64,000 nt of DNA, taken from contig CANRMP010000009.1 of the NCBI GenBank assembly GCA_947631765.1, positions 1-64,000 of the forward strand, written 5' to 3'. This DNA comes from an uncultured Clostridia bacterium (GTDB lineage Bacteria; Bacillota; Clostridia; Oscillospirales; CAG-272). The notes beneath the pieces were generated by a model, which was not told where the DNA came from, searched no databases, and saw only the letters and a list, made by a program, of their open reading frames with translations. The stretch's first letter is position 1, and the number at the start of each line of letters is the position of its first letter. The translations under genes and the position numbers were made by a program. Shown here one piece after another: positions 42,661 through 50,069 of the stretch.

Positions 42661-43830
42661 TTACACGTTGTCGGGCGAATATATGTATATCGGAAGCGGG
42701 AACCAGGCGCGAAGAGCGGGGTTCTTTATTTTTTCCCTTGACGGGGGGGCCTTGTGCGTAAAGAAAAGCTGCATGGCCTCAAGATGACCTATCTTTACAT
42801 CCGCTTCCCCGTCGGTTTTTGTCACACGGCTTTTCCCGTTTTCCACCCGAATTTCAAGTCTTTCCTTTTTTGCAAAGCCGTCAATCTCGAAAACAAGCGC
42901 GCCCTCGGATAGCGTCTCATAGCTGCATTTAAGCTCCATAAGGGCTGAAAGCGCCCTCTCGTAGTTTAATATATTAAAGCACAGGTCGGCTCCGACGTAC
43001 ACGGTTTCCGCATAGTACCACAGCAGATCTGCCGCCTGTACGTCGCACTCCGGAAGGTGAAACGAGAGATAATTTCTGCCGCGCATAAGCAGATATATCA
43101 TATCCTTTGCATACTTCACGTCGCCAAAAACCAGCTCGTTTACCTCATTGCCCTTAACCACAGCCCAGCCCGCAAAGCCTTCATTGCCGTAAAACACATA
43201 GGGCGTGCTCTGCCATGAAACAAGTATATCATAAAGGTCCTCACGTTTCCTCTCAAAGCTAAAATGTCTTTTTTCCGAGCTATGAAGACGGTATATGTTG
43301 TCAAGAGAGAGGGCGTCGTCTGGTGTGAGCGCCTTTATTGTAAGAGAGGGGGAAAAATTCGGGTCTCTGTCAAAAAGGGTTTTTGAGGTCAGAGTATAGC
43401 AGGCGTCGGTTCCGCATTTTTCAAATCCGAAATGGTCGTATCTTGTCCTCTTGCCGCTTAGAATAAGCATTATGGCACCGTCGTTTATTGCAAAATCAGT
43501 CGCCGCCTTCATAACGGCCTTCATGTATCCCTTTCCCCTCATTGCGGGGTGAACCGCGACGTTTCCTATTCCGTAAGCCTTATAACATTTTCCGCAGACC
43601 CTCATTTTAAGCGGGAAAAGCCCCGCGCAGGCAAGCAGTCTGCCCTTCTCATCTTTTACAAAATATGTATCTGCCGCCGGATTTCTCTCCTTGCCGAACA
43701 GCTTCGGAAGCAGCTTATAAAACGAGCTTTCCATGCCGTTGAAGCCGAACGCATAGTTTATAAGGTCAACATATTCCGCGTTGTCGTCCGCCTTCCCTCG
43801 GGTGATTATTATTTTTGCTTCTTCTTCCAT
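42661..43830 (-). CDS. Eis-like GNAT N-acetyltransferase
   Basis: A 389-aa acetyltransferase of the Eis/GNAT type, related to proteins that acetylate aminoglycosides or other amines with acetyl-CoA. The start at 43830 (MEEEAKIIITRG) has AAAGGA 8 bases upstream; the frame extends upstream without a site. The first half has the acetyl-CoA loop RGKGYMKAVMKA, a second fold follows, and the C-terminal SCP2-like segment (ALVFEIDGFAKKERLEIRVE) completes the three-domain plan. The catalytic residues and substrate cannot be set from sequence alone. It is transcribed alone, opposite the GH18-like gene. Confidence 0.85.
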   Translation of the reverse strand: MEEEAKIIITRGKADDNAEYVDLINYAFGFNGMESSFYKLLPKLFGKERNPAADTYFVKDEKGRLLACAGLFPLKMRVCGKCYKAYGIGNVAVHPAMRGKGYMKAVMKAATDFAINDGAIMLILSGKRTRYDHFGFEKCGTDACYTLTSKTLFDRDPNFSPSLTIKALTPDDALSLDNIYRLHSSEKRHFSFERKREDLYDILVSWQSTPYVFYGNEGFAGWAVVKGNEVNELVFGDVKYAKDMIYLLMRGRNYLSFHLPECDVQAADLLWYYAETVYVGADLCFNILNYERALSALMELKCSYETLSEGALVFEIDGFAKKERLEIRVENGKSRVTKTDGEADVKIGHLEAMQLFFTHKAPPSREKIKNPALRAWFPLPIYIYSPDNV

Positions 43831-43854
43831 AGTCTTTGTCCTTTCTTTCCCCGA

Positions 43855-43898
43855 TAAAAAGACAGCCGTGCCGTACAATACCGTCGTCTGCGGCTGTC
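43855..43898 (-). terminator. Terminator of the Cys-rich membrane protein gene
   Basis: GACAGCCG (43861-43868) pairs with CGGCTGTC (43891-43898); on the minus strand the T-run at 43855-43860 follows. An inner stem from CCGT/ACGG is possible. Confidence 0.75.
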
Positions 43899-43915
43899 TT
43901 TCTTATTTTTGTTTA

Positions 43916-44182
43916 TTATTTATTGCCCTTTTTATTGCCGCACGTGCACTTTTTTATGAGTTTTGAAGCACAAAAGCAGCATTTTGCGGTGAGCATAAGA
44001 ATCAGCGCCGCCAAAATCAAGCAGCAAACAGGCACCTCAAAGGTTCCCTTGCTTGTCATCTCGGCGAGCTTCTTGCCCGCTTTTTTGCACCTTATCTCGT
44101 GACTTAACGAGTAGTCGCAAAAAAGAACGGGAAGCTTTTCACAGCCTTCCTTTACCGCCGCGCATATAGCATCAAGCTTCAT
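43916..44182 (-). CDS. Small membrane protein with Cys-rich tail, unknown
   Basis: An 88-aa protein I do not recognise. The start at 44182 (MKLDAICAAVKEG) has GAAGG 8 bases upstream; an ATG five codons earlier has none. Residues 1-45 are soluble, one membrane helix covers about 51-71, and the C-terminal tail carries Cys-Lys clusters (KCCFC, KKCTCG) after the helix. The Cys spacing could bind a metal. It lies divergently upstream of recG and has its own terminator. Confidence 0.65.
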   Translation of the reverse strand: MKLDAICAAVKEGCEKLPVLFCDYSLSHEIRCKKAGKKLAEMTSKGTFEVPVCCLILAALILMLTAKCCFCASKLIKKCTCGNKKGNK

Positions 44183-44291
44183 TGTGTTTACCTTCATTGT
44201 TTTTTAGTCACACAAGCATCGGGATACAGCCTTGTTATAAATGGCTTTCAACAATTATAATATATCACAGACGCGCATTTTATTCAACCAC

Positions 44292-44320
44292 TTGACAAAC
44301 TTTTTTTTGTATGTTAATAT
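44292..44320 (+). promoter_or_regulatory. Promoter of recG
   Basis: TTGACA (44292-44297), 17 bases and TAATAT (44315-44320). The start codon is 36 bases beyond the -10. Confidence 0.75.
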
Positions 44321-44356
44321 AAAAAAACAGACAAAAAGGAAGAGGATTTTTTAAAA

Positions 44357-46492
44357 ATGCCGCTTTATTTCAGCTCGCCGGTAAGCGCTGTGGCAGGGGT
44401 CGGACCCGCTAAAGCCGCCGCCCTTAAAACGCTGGGTATAAACAGCGTATACGATCTTTTGCATCATTTTCCAAGAGCATATCAGAACCGCAAAGACGTC
44501 AAAACCTTGTGCGAGGCGGCGCTGTCCGGAGAAAAGTGCGCGCTTGTTTTAAGCGTCGGAAGTACGCCGCAGACCGCGCTTCTGAAAAACCGAAAAACGC
44601 TTACCAAATTCACCGTTTTCGACGAGAGTGGAAGCTGTACTGTTACCTTTTTCAATCAGGGATATTTAAAATCGGTATTTAACGTCGGGGACGTTTTCAG
44701 ATTTTTCGGTAAGGTCGAGCGTTTCCGCTCGACGTGGCAGCTTAGCTCTCCTGATTACGAACCGCTTGGCGGCGTGCGCCCGCTTTGCGATTTTTATCCG
44801 ATTTATCCCCTGACAAGCGGAATTTCGCAAAAGGTTATGCAGAATATTATCGGCACCGCCCTTGCCGCGCTTGACGGGGTGCCGCTTGATCCTATTCCCG
44901 AAAAAATACGAAACAGGGCGAATATTTGCAGCTATGCCGAGGCGCTTTACAGCATTCACCGCCCTAAAAACATCGAGTCGCTTGCAAAAGCAAGAGAATA
45001 TTTCATGTTCGAGGAGCTTTTCCTTTTTAGCGCCGAGATAGTGCGCTCAAAGCAGAATATAAGCACCAAGGAGGCGCTCCCGCTCTCTGTCACCCGCGCC
45101 GACATGAAGCGCTTTTTCGAAACTATCCCGTTTAAGCTTACCGCCGCGCAAACAAGGGTCATTACCGAGATATCGGCGGATCTCAAAAAAAGCGTTCCCA
45201 TGCACCGACTCATTCAAGGAGATGTGGGAAGCGGAAAAACAATTTGCGCCGCATCTGCCGCATATATCTGTATAAAAAGCGGCTTTCAGTGCGCAATAAT
45301 GGCGCCTACCGAAATTCTTGCAAGACAGCATTACAGCGATCTTTGCGCTCTTTTTGAGAAGCTTGAAATAAAATGTCAACTGCTTGTGGGCAGTATGAGC
45401 GCCGCCAAAAAAAGAGAAGCCCATGAAAAATGCGCCTCGGGCGAGGCTCAGCTTATTATCGGAACTCACGCGCTTATTGCGGAAGGGGTAAGATTTTGTA
45501 ACCCCGGGCTGTTTATCACCGACGAGCAGCACCGTTTCGGCATAGCCCAGCGCTCGGCGCTCTCGGATAAAAAAAGCGAAATGACGCATTTTGTCCCGCA
45601 TACCCTTGCAATGACCGCAACTCCCATTCCCCGCACTCTCGCGCTTGTGCTTCTTTCCGACATAGATATTTCGATTATCGACGAGCTTCCACCCGGACGC
45701 AAAAAGGTTTCGACCTTCCTTGTCGACGAGAGCTACCGCACGCGGCTTGAGGGCTTTATATGCAAGCAGTGCTCCGAGGGAAAACAGGTCTATATCGTAT
45801 GCCCCGCCATTGAAAACAGCGGAGACGAGGAAGAGGACTGTGACCTTATGTCGCTTGACGGCTCTGTGATATCAAGAAAGGAAGAATTAAAGCTCAAAAG
45901 CGTCTTTGACTGCTACACCGACTTTACCGCGCGCTTTCCCGAAATAAAATTCGCCTATCTGCACGGCAAAATGAGCGGCAGGGAAAAGGACAAAATTATG
46001 AGCGACTTTGCCGCGGGAAAAATATCCGTGCTCATATCTACAACCGTGATTGAGGTCGGAGTAAACGTTCCGAACAGTACCTTAATGGTAATTGAAAACG
46101 CGGAACGCTTCGGACTTTCCCAGCTTCACCAGCTGCGCGGCAGAGTGGGACGGGGAGAGGCAAAGTCATGGTGCATACTCATAAGCGACAGCGAAAAAGA
46201 GGAGGTAAAACAGCGCCTTGACGCCTTCTGCAAAACAAACGACGGTTTTGAAATCGCCCGCGCAGACTTGGCTTTACGAGGTCCCGGGGACTTTTTCGCA
46301 GCCCTCGGGCGTGAAAGACAGCACGGAAAGCTCTCCTTTCGGTTTGCCTCTCTTTGCGATAACAACGACATGCTCTCTCTTGCCTTTGCAGAGGCGACAG
46401 CCTTAATCGAGGACGATCCGAGCCTTGAAAAGAAGGAAAACGAATGTTTAAGAGACGCGCTGTCACAGCTTTCCGAAAATAATCTTGCCTGA
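44357..46492 (+). CDS. recG: ATP-dependent DNA helicase RecG
   Basis: RecG remodels stalled replication forks and branch-migrates junctions, complementing RuvAB. The 711-aa protein has an N-terminal wedge/OB domain (about 1-180; VAGVGPAKAAAL at the start), then a helicase core with Walker A GDVGSGKT (about 290), TDEQHRFG (DEAH-like box, about 388), TATPIPRTLAL, and the second RecA-like domain ending with QLRGRVGRG. The length is normal. AGGAAGAGG lies about 11 bases before the ATG. It is monocistronic, with its own promoter and a strong terminator. Confidence 0.97.
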   Translation: MPLYFSSPVSAVAGVGPAKAAALKTLGINSVYDLLHHFPRAYQNRKDVKTLCEAALSGEKCALVLSVGSTPQTALLKNRKTLTKFTVFDESGSCTVTFFNQGYLKSVFNVGDVFRFFGKVERFRSTWQLSSPDYEPLGGVRPLCDFYPIYPLTSGISQKVMQNIIGTALAALDGVPLDPIPEKIRNRANICSYAEALYSIHRPKNIESLAKAREYFMFEELFLFSAEIVRSKQNISTKEALPLSVTRADMKRFFETIPFKLTAAQTRVITEISADLKKSVPMHRLIQGDVGSGKTICAASAAYICIKSGFQCAIMAPTEILARQHYSDLCALFEKLEIKCQLLVGSMSAAKKREAHEKCASGEAQLIIGTHALIAEGVRFCNPGLFITDEQHRFGIAQRSALSDKKSEMTHFVPHTLAMTATPIPRTLALVLLSDIDISIIDELPPGRKKVSTFLVDESYRTRLEGFICKQCSEGKQVYIVCPAIENSGDEEEDCDLMSLDGSVISRKEELKLKSVFDCYTDFTARFPEIKFAYLHGKMSGREKDKIMSDFAAGKISVLISTTVIEVGVNVPNSTLMVIENAERFGLSQLHQLRGRVGRGEAKSWCILISDSEKEEVKQRLDAFCKTNDGFEIARADLALRGPGDFFAALGRERQHGKLSFRFASLCDNNDMLSLAFAEATALIEDDPSLEKKENECLRDALSQLSENNLA

Positions 46493-46526
46493 AAAAAATA
46501 TCGTCGGTATCTATTTATACATGCGT

Positions 46527-46562
46527 TCGGGGGATGTTATAAAAACGTCCCCCGACTTTTTG
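46527..46562 (+). terminator. Terminator of recG
   Basis: TCGGGGGA (46527-46534) pairs with TCCCCCGA (46548-46555) around an A/T loop and is followed by CTTTTTG. Standard intrinsic terminator. Confidence 0.85.
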
Positions 46563-46584
46563 CGCGTCAAATATTAAGATTGTC

Positions 46585-47763
46585 TTACATATATTTTGTT
46601 TCAATCTTAATCAGCGGAACAATATTGCAATTTTCGGCGCACAGGCGCTCCTTTATCTCATTGGCAATGTCCTTTGAATGCTTCATATCCCCCGAAGGGA
46701 CGACGACGTCAAAGACAACCTTTATTAAAGACGGGTTTTCGGCGTCGGGATGAGTGACATGCAGATCATGGCACAAATACTGTGTGTTTATCCCGCGCAA
46801 AACAGTCTGCACAAGGTCGAAAATCATATTGTATTCCTGATCCTTGCCGTGGTCGGGGTCGGGATGGATGGTTATATCGACATTAAGCTCGGACTTGATT
46901 CTCATTTCAAGGCGGTCGATACAGTCGTGCACCTCAAGAATACTCATATTTGCCGGAACCTCGGCATGAACCGAGGCGTAAAGTCTGCCCGGACCGTACT
47001 CGTGAATTATAAGATCGTGAATTTTGCTCACTATCTCGCCCGAAAGAATTATACTTTCAAGCTTCTCGGCAATTTCGCGGTCGGGCGCCTTGCCAAGCAG
47101 TGAGGAAATAGTCTCGCTCGCCGAGCGAAGCCCCACACAGACAATAAGAATCGCCACGCCGCATCCGATATAACCGTCAAGATTGATTTTTGCAAAATAC
47201 GCAAGCGCCGCGCCGCAAAGCACGGCAAGAGTCGAAATGCAGTCTAAAAGACTGTCCGTGGCTCCCGCAAGCAGCGCTTTTGAGTCAATAAGCCTTGCTA
47301 CCCTGCGGTTAAACGCCCAAAGCCACAGCTTTACGGCAAGAGAAAAGCAGAGCACCCCGAAGGAAAGCCATGAAAACTCGGGTGAAATGTCCTCGAATAT
47401 CCCGACAAGCGAGGTTTTAAAAAGCTCAAATCCCATAAGTACAATGAGAAAGGAGACCGCAAGCCCGCTTAAATATTCCACCCTTCCGTGTCCGAGGGGA
47501 TGACCTGTATCCGCCTTTTTCCCCGAAAATCCGAACCCGACAAGCAGTACCGCTCCCGACATTGAGTCGGAGAGATTGTTAAGACCGTCCGCGCTGATTG
47601 AAACCGAGCCGGAAAGCGCGCCGGCGGCAAGCTTTAAAAGAGCAAGAAGCAAATTGGAAACGGCGCTCACAAGTGAGGAAAGAGTCCCGTGCGCCTTGCG
47701 CACCTTAGGGTCGGTTATATTGTCCTTGTTCTTTATAAATATTTTTCTAAGCAGCTGTGTCAT
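46585..47763 (-). CDS. Cation diffusion facilitator (CDF) transporter
   Basis: A 392-aa CDF protein that should export divalent metal (zinc, manganese, iron or cadmium) by proton exchange. Six helices occupy about 30-230. The metal sites are visible as ADGLNNLSD in helix 2 (about 60) and GHPLGHGRVEYLSG (about 90); the second DxxxD is ATDSLLDCIS in helix 5. A cytosolic metal-binding domain (about 240-310) carries DIHIHPDPDHG-like His residues (shown as ITIHPDPDHG), and a further C-terminal domain follows. It stands alone, convergent with recG. Specificity cannot be set. Confidence 0.92.
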   Translation of the reverse strand: MTQLLRKIFIKNKDNITDPKVRKAHGTLSSLVSAVSNLLLALLKLAAGALSGSVSISADGLNNLSDSMSGAVLLVGFGFSGKKADTGHPLGHGRVEYLSGLAVSFLIVLMGFELFKTSLVGIFEDISPEFSWLSFGVLCFSLAVKLWLWAFNRRVARLIDSKALLAGATDSLLDCISTLAVLCGAALAYFAKINLDGYIGCGVAILIVCVGLRSASETISSLLGKAPDREIAEKLESIILSGEIVSKIHDLIIHEYGPGRLYASVHAEVPANMSILEVHDCIDRLEMRIKSELNVDITIHPDPDHGKDQEYNMIFDLVQTVLRGINTQYLCHDLHVTHPDAENPSLIKVVFDVVVPSGDMKHSKDIANEIKERLCAENCNIVPLIKIETKYM

Positions 47764-47890
47764 TATCTTTTACTCTCTTGAAATTTGAATATTTTTATTG
47801 TTTTTTTAAAGCTTCGAAAAGCGTTCCCGAAATATGAGTTTTTCTTTCAATCTTAACGCGTTTTTTGCCACACATTTTTTAATGTACTTT

Positions 47891-47919
47891 TTGACGGGCG
47901 CCTTTGCATATATTAATAA
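47891..47919 (+). promoter_or_regulatory. Promoter of the small lipoprotein gene
   Basis: TTGACG (47891-47896), 17 bases and TAATAA (47914-47919). The GTG start is 23 bases beyond the -10. Confidence 0.6.
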
Positions 47920-47942
47920 AAATATGACTGGAGGCAATTGCC

Positions 47943-48437
47943 GTGAACAAAATAAGTCAAAGAAGCGCCGCAATAATCATTATATTAACACTTGTATTTT
48001 TTACCGGGTGCAAAAGAGATACCGATTATCTTGCCTATCAGGAAAGGGCGCAAAGCTTTACAGCTGAAATTACCTTAAAAGAGAGCGGCGAAAAATACAA
48101 AGCAGCGCTTGACATCTCGCCCGAGGGCTCCAAAATGACCTTTATTTTGCCGGAAAACATTAAAAATCTTTCTTATGAAAGAAAAAACGGCAGGACAACC
48201 GCCCTCTTGCAGGGCATTGAATACGAGGGCGATTTTTTGATACCCGACACGGTATTTTCTCTTTTTTCGCTAAACAAAGACAGCTTGATATCCGCCAGAA
48301 AGGGCGAAGGCGGCAATATTTTAACCTTTGACGGACAAATAATTCTCACTCTTGACAAAAGCAACAACCCGTTTTGTATTGAGTGTCCCTTGCTCACTCT
48401 CAATATAAGCGAGCAAACCGCCCTGCCTGCCTCATAA
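47943..48437 (+). CDS. Small lipoprotein, unknown
   Basis: I do not recognise this 164-aa lipoprotein. It starts at GTG 47943 with GGAGG 8 bases upstream. Residues 1-22 form a signal peptide ending with a lipobox FFTGC, so Cys should be lipidated. The rest is a beta-rich domain (FTAEITLKESGEKYKAAL, then ILTFDGQIILTLD) that resembles LolA/outer-lipoprotein-like beta barrels in tone only. It has its own promoter; no clear terminator follows, and the PLP-enzyme gene starts 429 bases later. Confidence 0.68.
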   Translation: MNKISQRSAAIIIILTLVFFTGCKRDTDYLAYQERAQSFTAEITLKESGEKYKAALDISPEGSKMTFILPENIKNLSYERKNGRTTALLQGIEYEGDFLIPDTVFSLFSLNKDSLISARKGEGGNILTFDGQIILTLDKSNNPFCIECPLLTLNISEQTALPAS

Positions 48438-48612
48438 CTCTTGATATTTTTGAGGTACGCGCTCTTTTACCGCATCTCTTTAAAAAATGTCACGCCACAC
48501 CCGCGGCACCGGAGAGCAGAACTGTTATCCGTATGTGCATTATATTACCTGAAAATTCTTTTGTCAATAGTTTTAAATAATTTATTTGACGCTCATAAAG
48601 CATACTAAATTG

Positions 48613-48641
48613 TTGACAGAACATTAACTGTATGGTAAAAT
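48613..48641 (+). promoter_or_regulatory. Distal promoter of the trans-sulfuration unit
   Basis: TTGACA (48613-48618), 17 bases and TAAAAT (48636-48641). It would give a leader of about 215 bases. Confidence 0.65.
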
Positions 48642-48720
48642 AAGAACGTCGGGAATTAATCACTTTCAGGCGGCAGGTTGATTTTTACAAAAACTTTAAC
48701 TGTTTGAAATATTATTTTTC

Positions 48721-48749
48721 TTGACTGCACGCAAAATATGATATACAAT
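48721..48749 (+). promoter_or_regulatory. Proximal promoter of the trans-sulfuration unit
   Basis: TTGACT (48721-48726), 17 bases and TACAAT (48744-48749). It would give a leader of about 110 bases holding the 7-bp hairpin. Confidence 0.7.
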
Positions 48750-48866
48750 TATCATATAAAAACAATTTGTCTTTTGTTTTTGTGCCCGACACTGTTTTAA
48801 AAAGAGATACCCGATAATTTTTTAGAGCGGATATTCGCTTGAATATCTACGCGGAAAGGCGTTTTC

Positions 48867-50045
48867 ATGAAAAAATTCGATGATTACAAGGACAACGACA
48901 GGAAGGAAGATCTGAAATTCGAATCAAAGGTAGTACATGGCGCCGCCGGAACGGATCCCTTTACCGGAGCTATCAGCTTCCCTATTTATCAGACTGCTAC
49001 CTTTAAGCATTTCTCGATAGAGGACAAGTCGGGATATAACTATGCAAGATGCATCAATCCAACAAGAGAAGAGCTTGAAAGGACAATGTGTATACTTGAG
49101 GGCGGCAACCGCGCTTTTGCGGTAAACTCGGGTATGGCGGCGGTATCTCTTGTAATGTCCCTGCTTCGCCCGTCGGATCACGTTATTTATTCCGACGACA
49201 TATACGGCGGGACGTTCAGATGCATAAACGAGGTGCTGACCCCCATCGGCGTGGAAAGCTGCAGCGTTAATCTTTCCGATATAGAGGCGCTGAAAAGAGC
49301 GATAAAACCAAGTACAAAGATGATTTTTATCGAAACGCCCACAAATCCCATGATGAAGGTGGCGGATATTCAAAAAATATCCGACATAGGGCATGATATC
49401 GGCGCGCTTGTCGTGGTTGACAACACATTCTTAACCCCTTATTTTCAAAAGCCCTTTGATTTCGGCGCGGATATCGTTCTCCACAGCGGCACAAAGTATC
49501 TCGGCGGGCACAACGACGTTTTGGCGGGCATTGTGATAGTTAAGGACAGGGATATCGGAGAAAAGCTTGAAATACAGATGTACATAAACGGAGCGGGGCT
49601 CGGACCCATGGACTCATGGGTGGTACTGCGGGGGCTTAAAACCTTGGCGCTTAGAATGCAGCGCCACAACGAAAACGCAATAAAGGTGGCAAACTGGCTT
49701 CGCGGCAACCCGAAGGTCGAAAAGGTCTACTTTGTGGGCTTTGAGGACCACAAGGATTATGAGGTGACCAAAAAGCAAACCACCGGCTTTGGCGGAATGA
49801 TTTCCTTTAAGGTGGACAGCACACAGACGGTAAACAATATTCTTAACCGACTCAGACTTATCACCTTTGCGGAGAGCCTCGGAGGCGTGGAGTCGCTCAT
49901 TACCCACCCGGTTACCAGAACTCACAAGGAAATACTCGAAGAGGTCAGAGAGGCGCTGGGTATAACCGACACACTGCTCAGACTCTCGGTGGGCATTGAA
50001 GACGTCGACGACATCATTGCCGATCTTGACAGGGCTTTGAAATAA
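48867..50045 (+). CDS. Cys/Met metabolism PLP enzyme (cystathionine gamma-lyase/synthase family)
   Basis: A 392-aa PLP enzyme of the trans-sulfuration family, which includes cystathionine gamma-synthase, cystathionine beta/gamma-lyase, methionine gamma-lyase and O-acetylhomoserine sulfhydrylase. The PLP Lys lies in HSGTKYLGGHND, and ARCINPTREELE and the ESLITHPVT segment near the C-terminus are diagnostic. The exact reaction cannot be read from sequence alone. It precedes the dapF-murE fusion by 24 bases, with the same promoters, which is an unusual partner: the two share Asp-family chemistry (DAP and methionine branches). The RBS GGAAAGG is 8 bases before the ATG. Confidence 0.88.
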   Translation: MKKFDDYKDNDRKEDLKFESKVVHGAAGTDPFTGAISFPIYQTATFKHFSIEDKSGYNYARCINPTREELERTMCILEGGNRAFAVNSGMAAVSLVMSLLRPSDHVIYSDDIYGGTFRCINEVLTPIGVESCSVNLSDIEALKRAIKPSTKMIFIETPTNPMMKVADIQKISDIGHDIGALVVVDNTFLTPYFQKPFDFGADIVLHSGTKYLGGHNDVLAGIVIVKDRDIGEKLEIQMYINGAGLGPMDSWVVLRGLKTLALRMQRHNENAIKVANWLRGNPKVEKVYFVGFEDHKDYEVTKKQTTGFGGMISFKVDSTQTVNNILNRLRLITFAESLGGVESLITHPVTRTHKEILEEVREALGITDTLLRLSVGIEDVDDIIADLDRALK

Positions 50046-50069
50046 GAAACGAAAGGGAGAGACAAGTAT

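Larger units (their letters stand above)
48438..48866. other. 429-base leader region of the trans-sulfuration/dapF-murE unit
   Basis: Two promoters lie here: TTGACA-17-TAAAAT at 48613-48641 and TTGACT-17-TACAAT at 48721-48749. A perfect GATATTC-GCTT-GAATATC hairpin at 48830-48847 ends 5 bases before the GGAAAGG ribosome site. I found no T-box, SAM riboswitch, or ORF. Bases 48438-48600 hold nothing recognised. Confidence 0.6.

Noticed and set aside
48438-48866. T-box or SAM riboswitch before the PLP enzyme
   Set aside because: No T-box sequence or SAM-aptamer signature was found in the leader.
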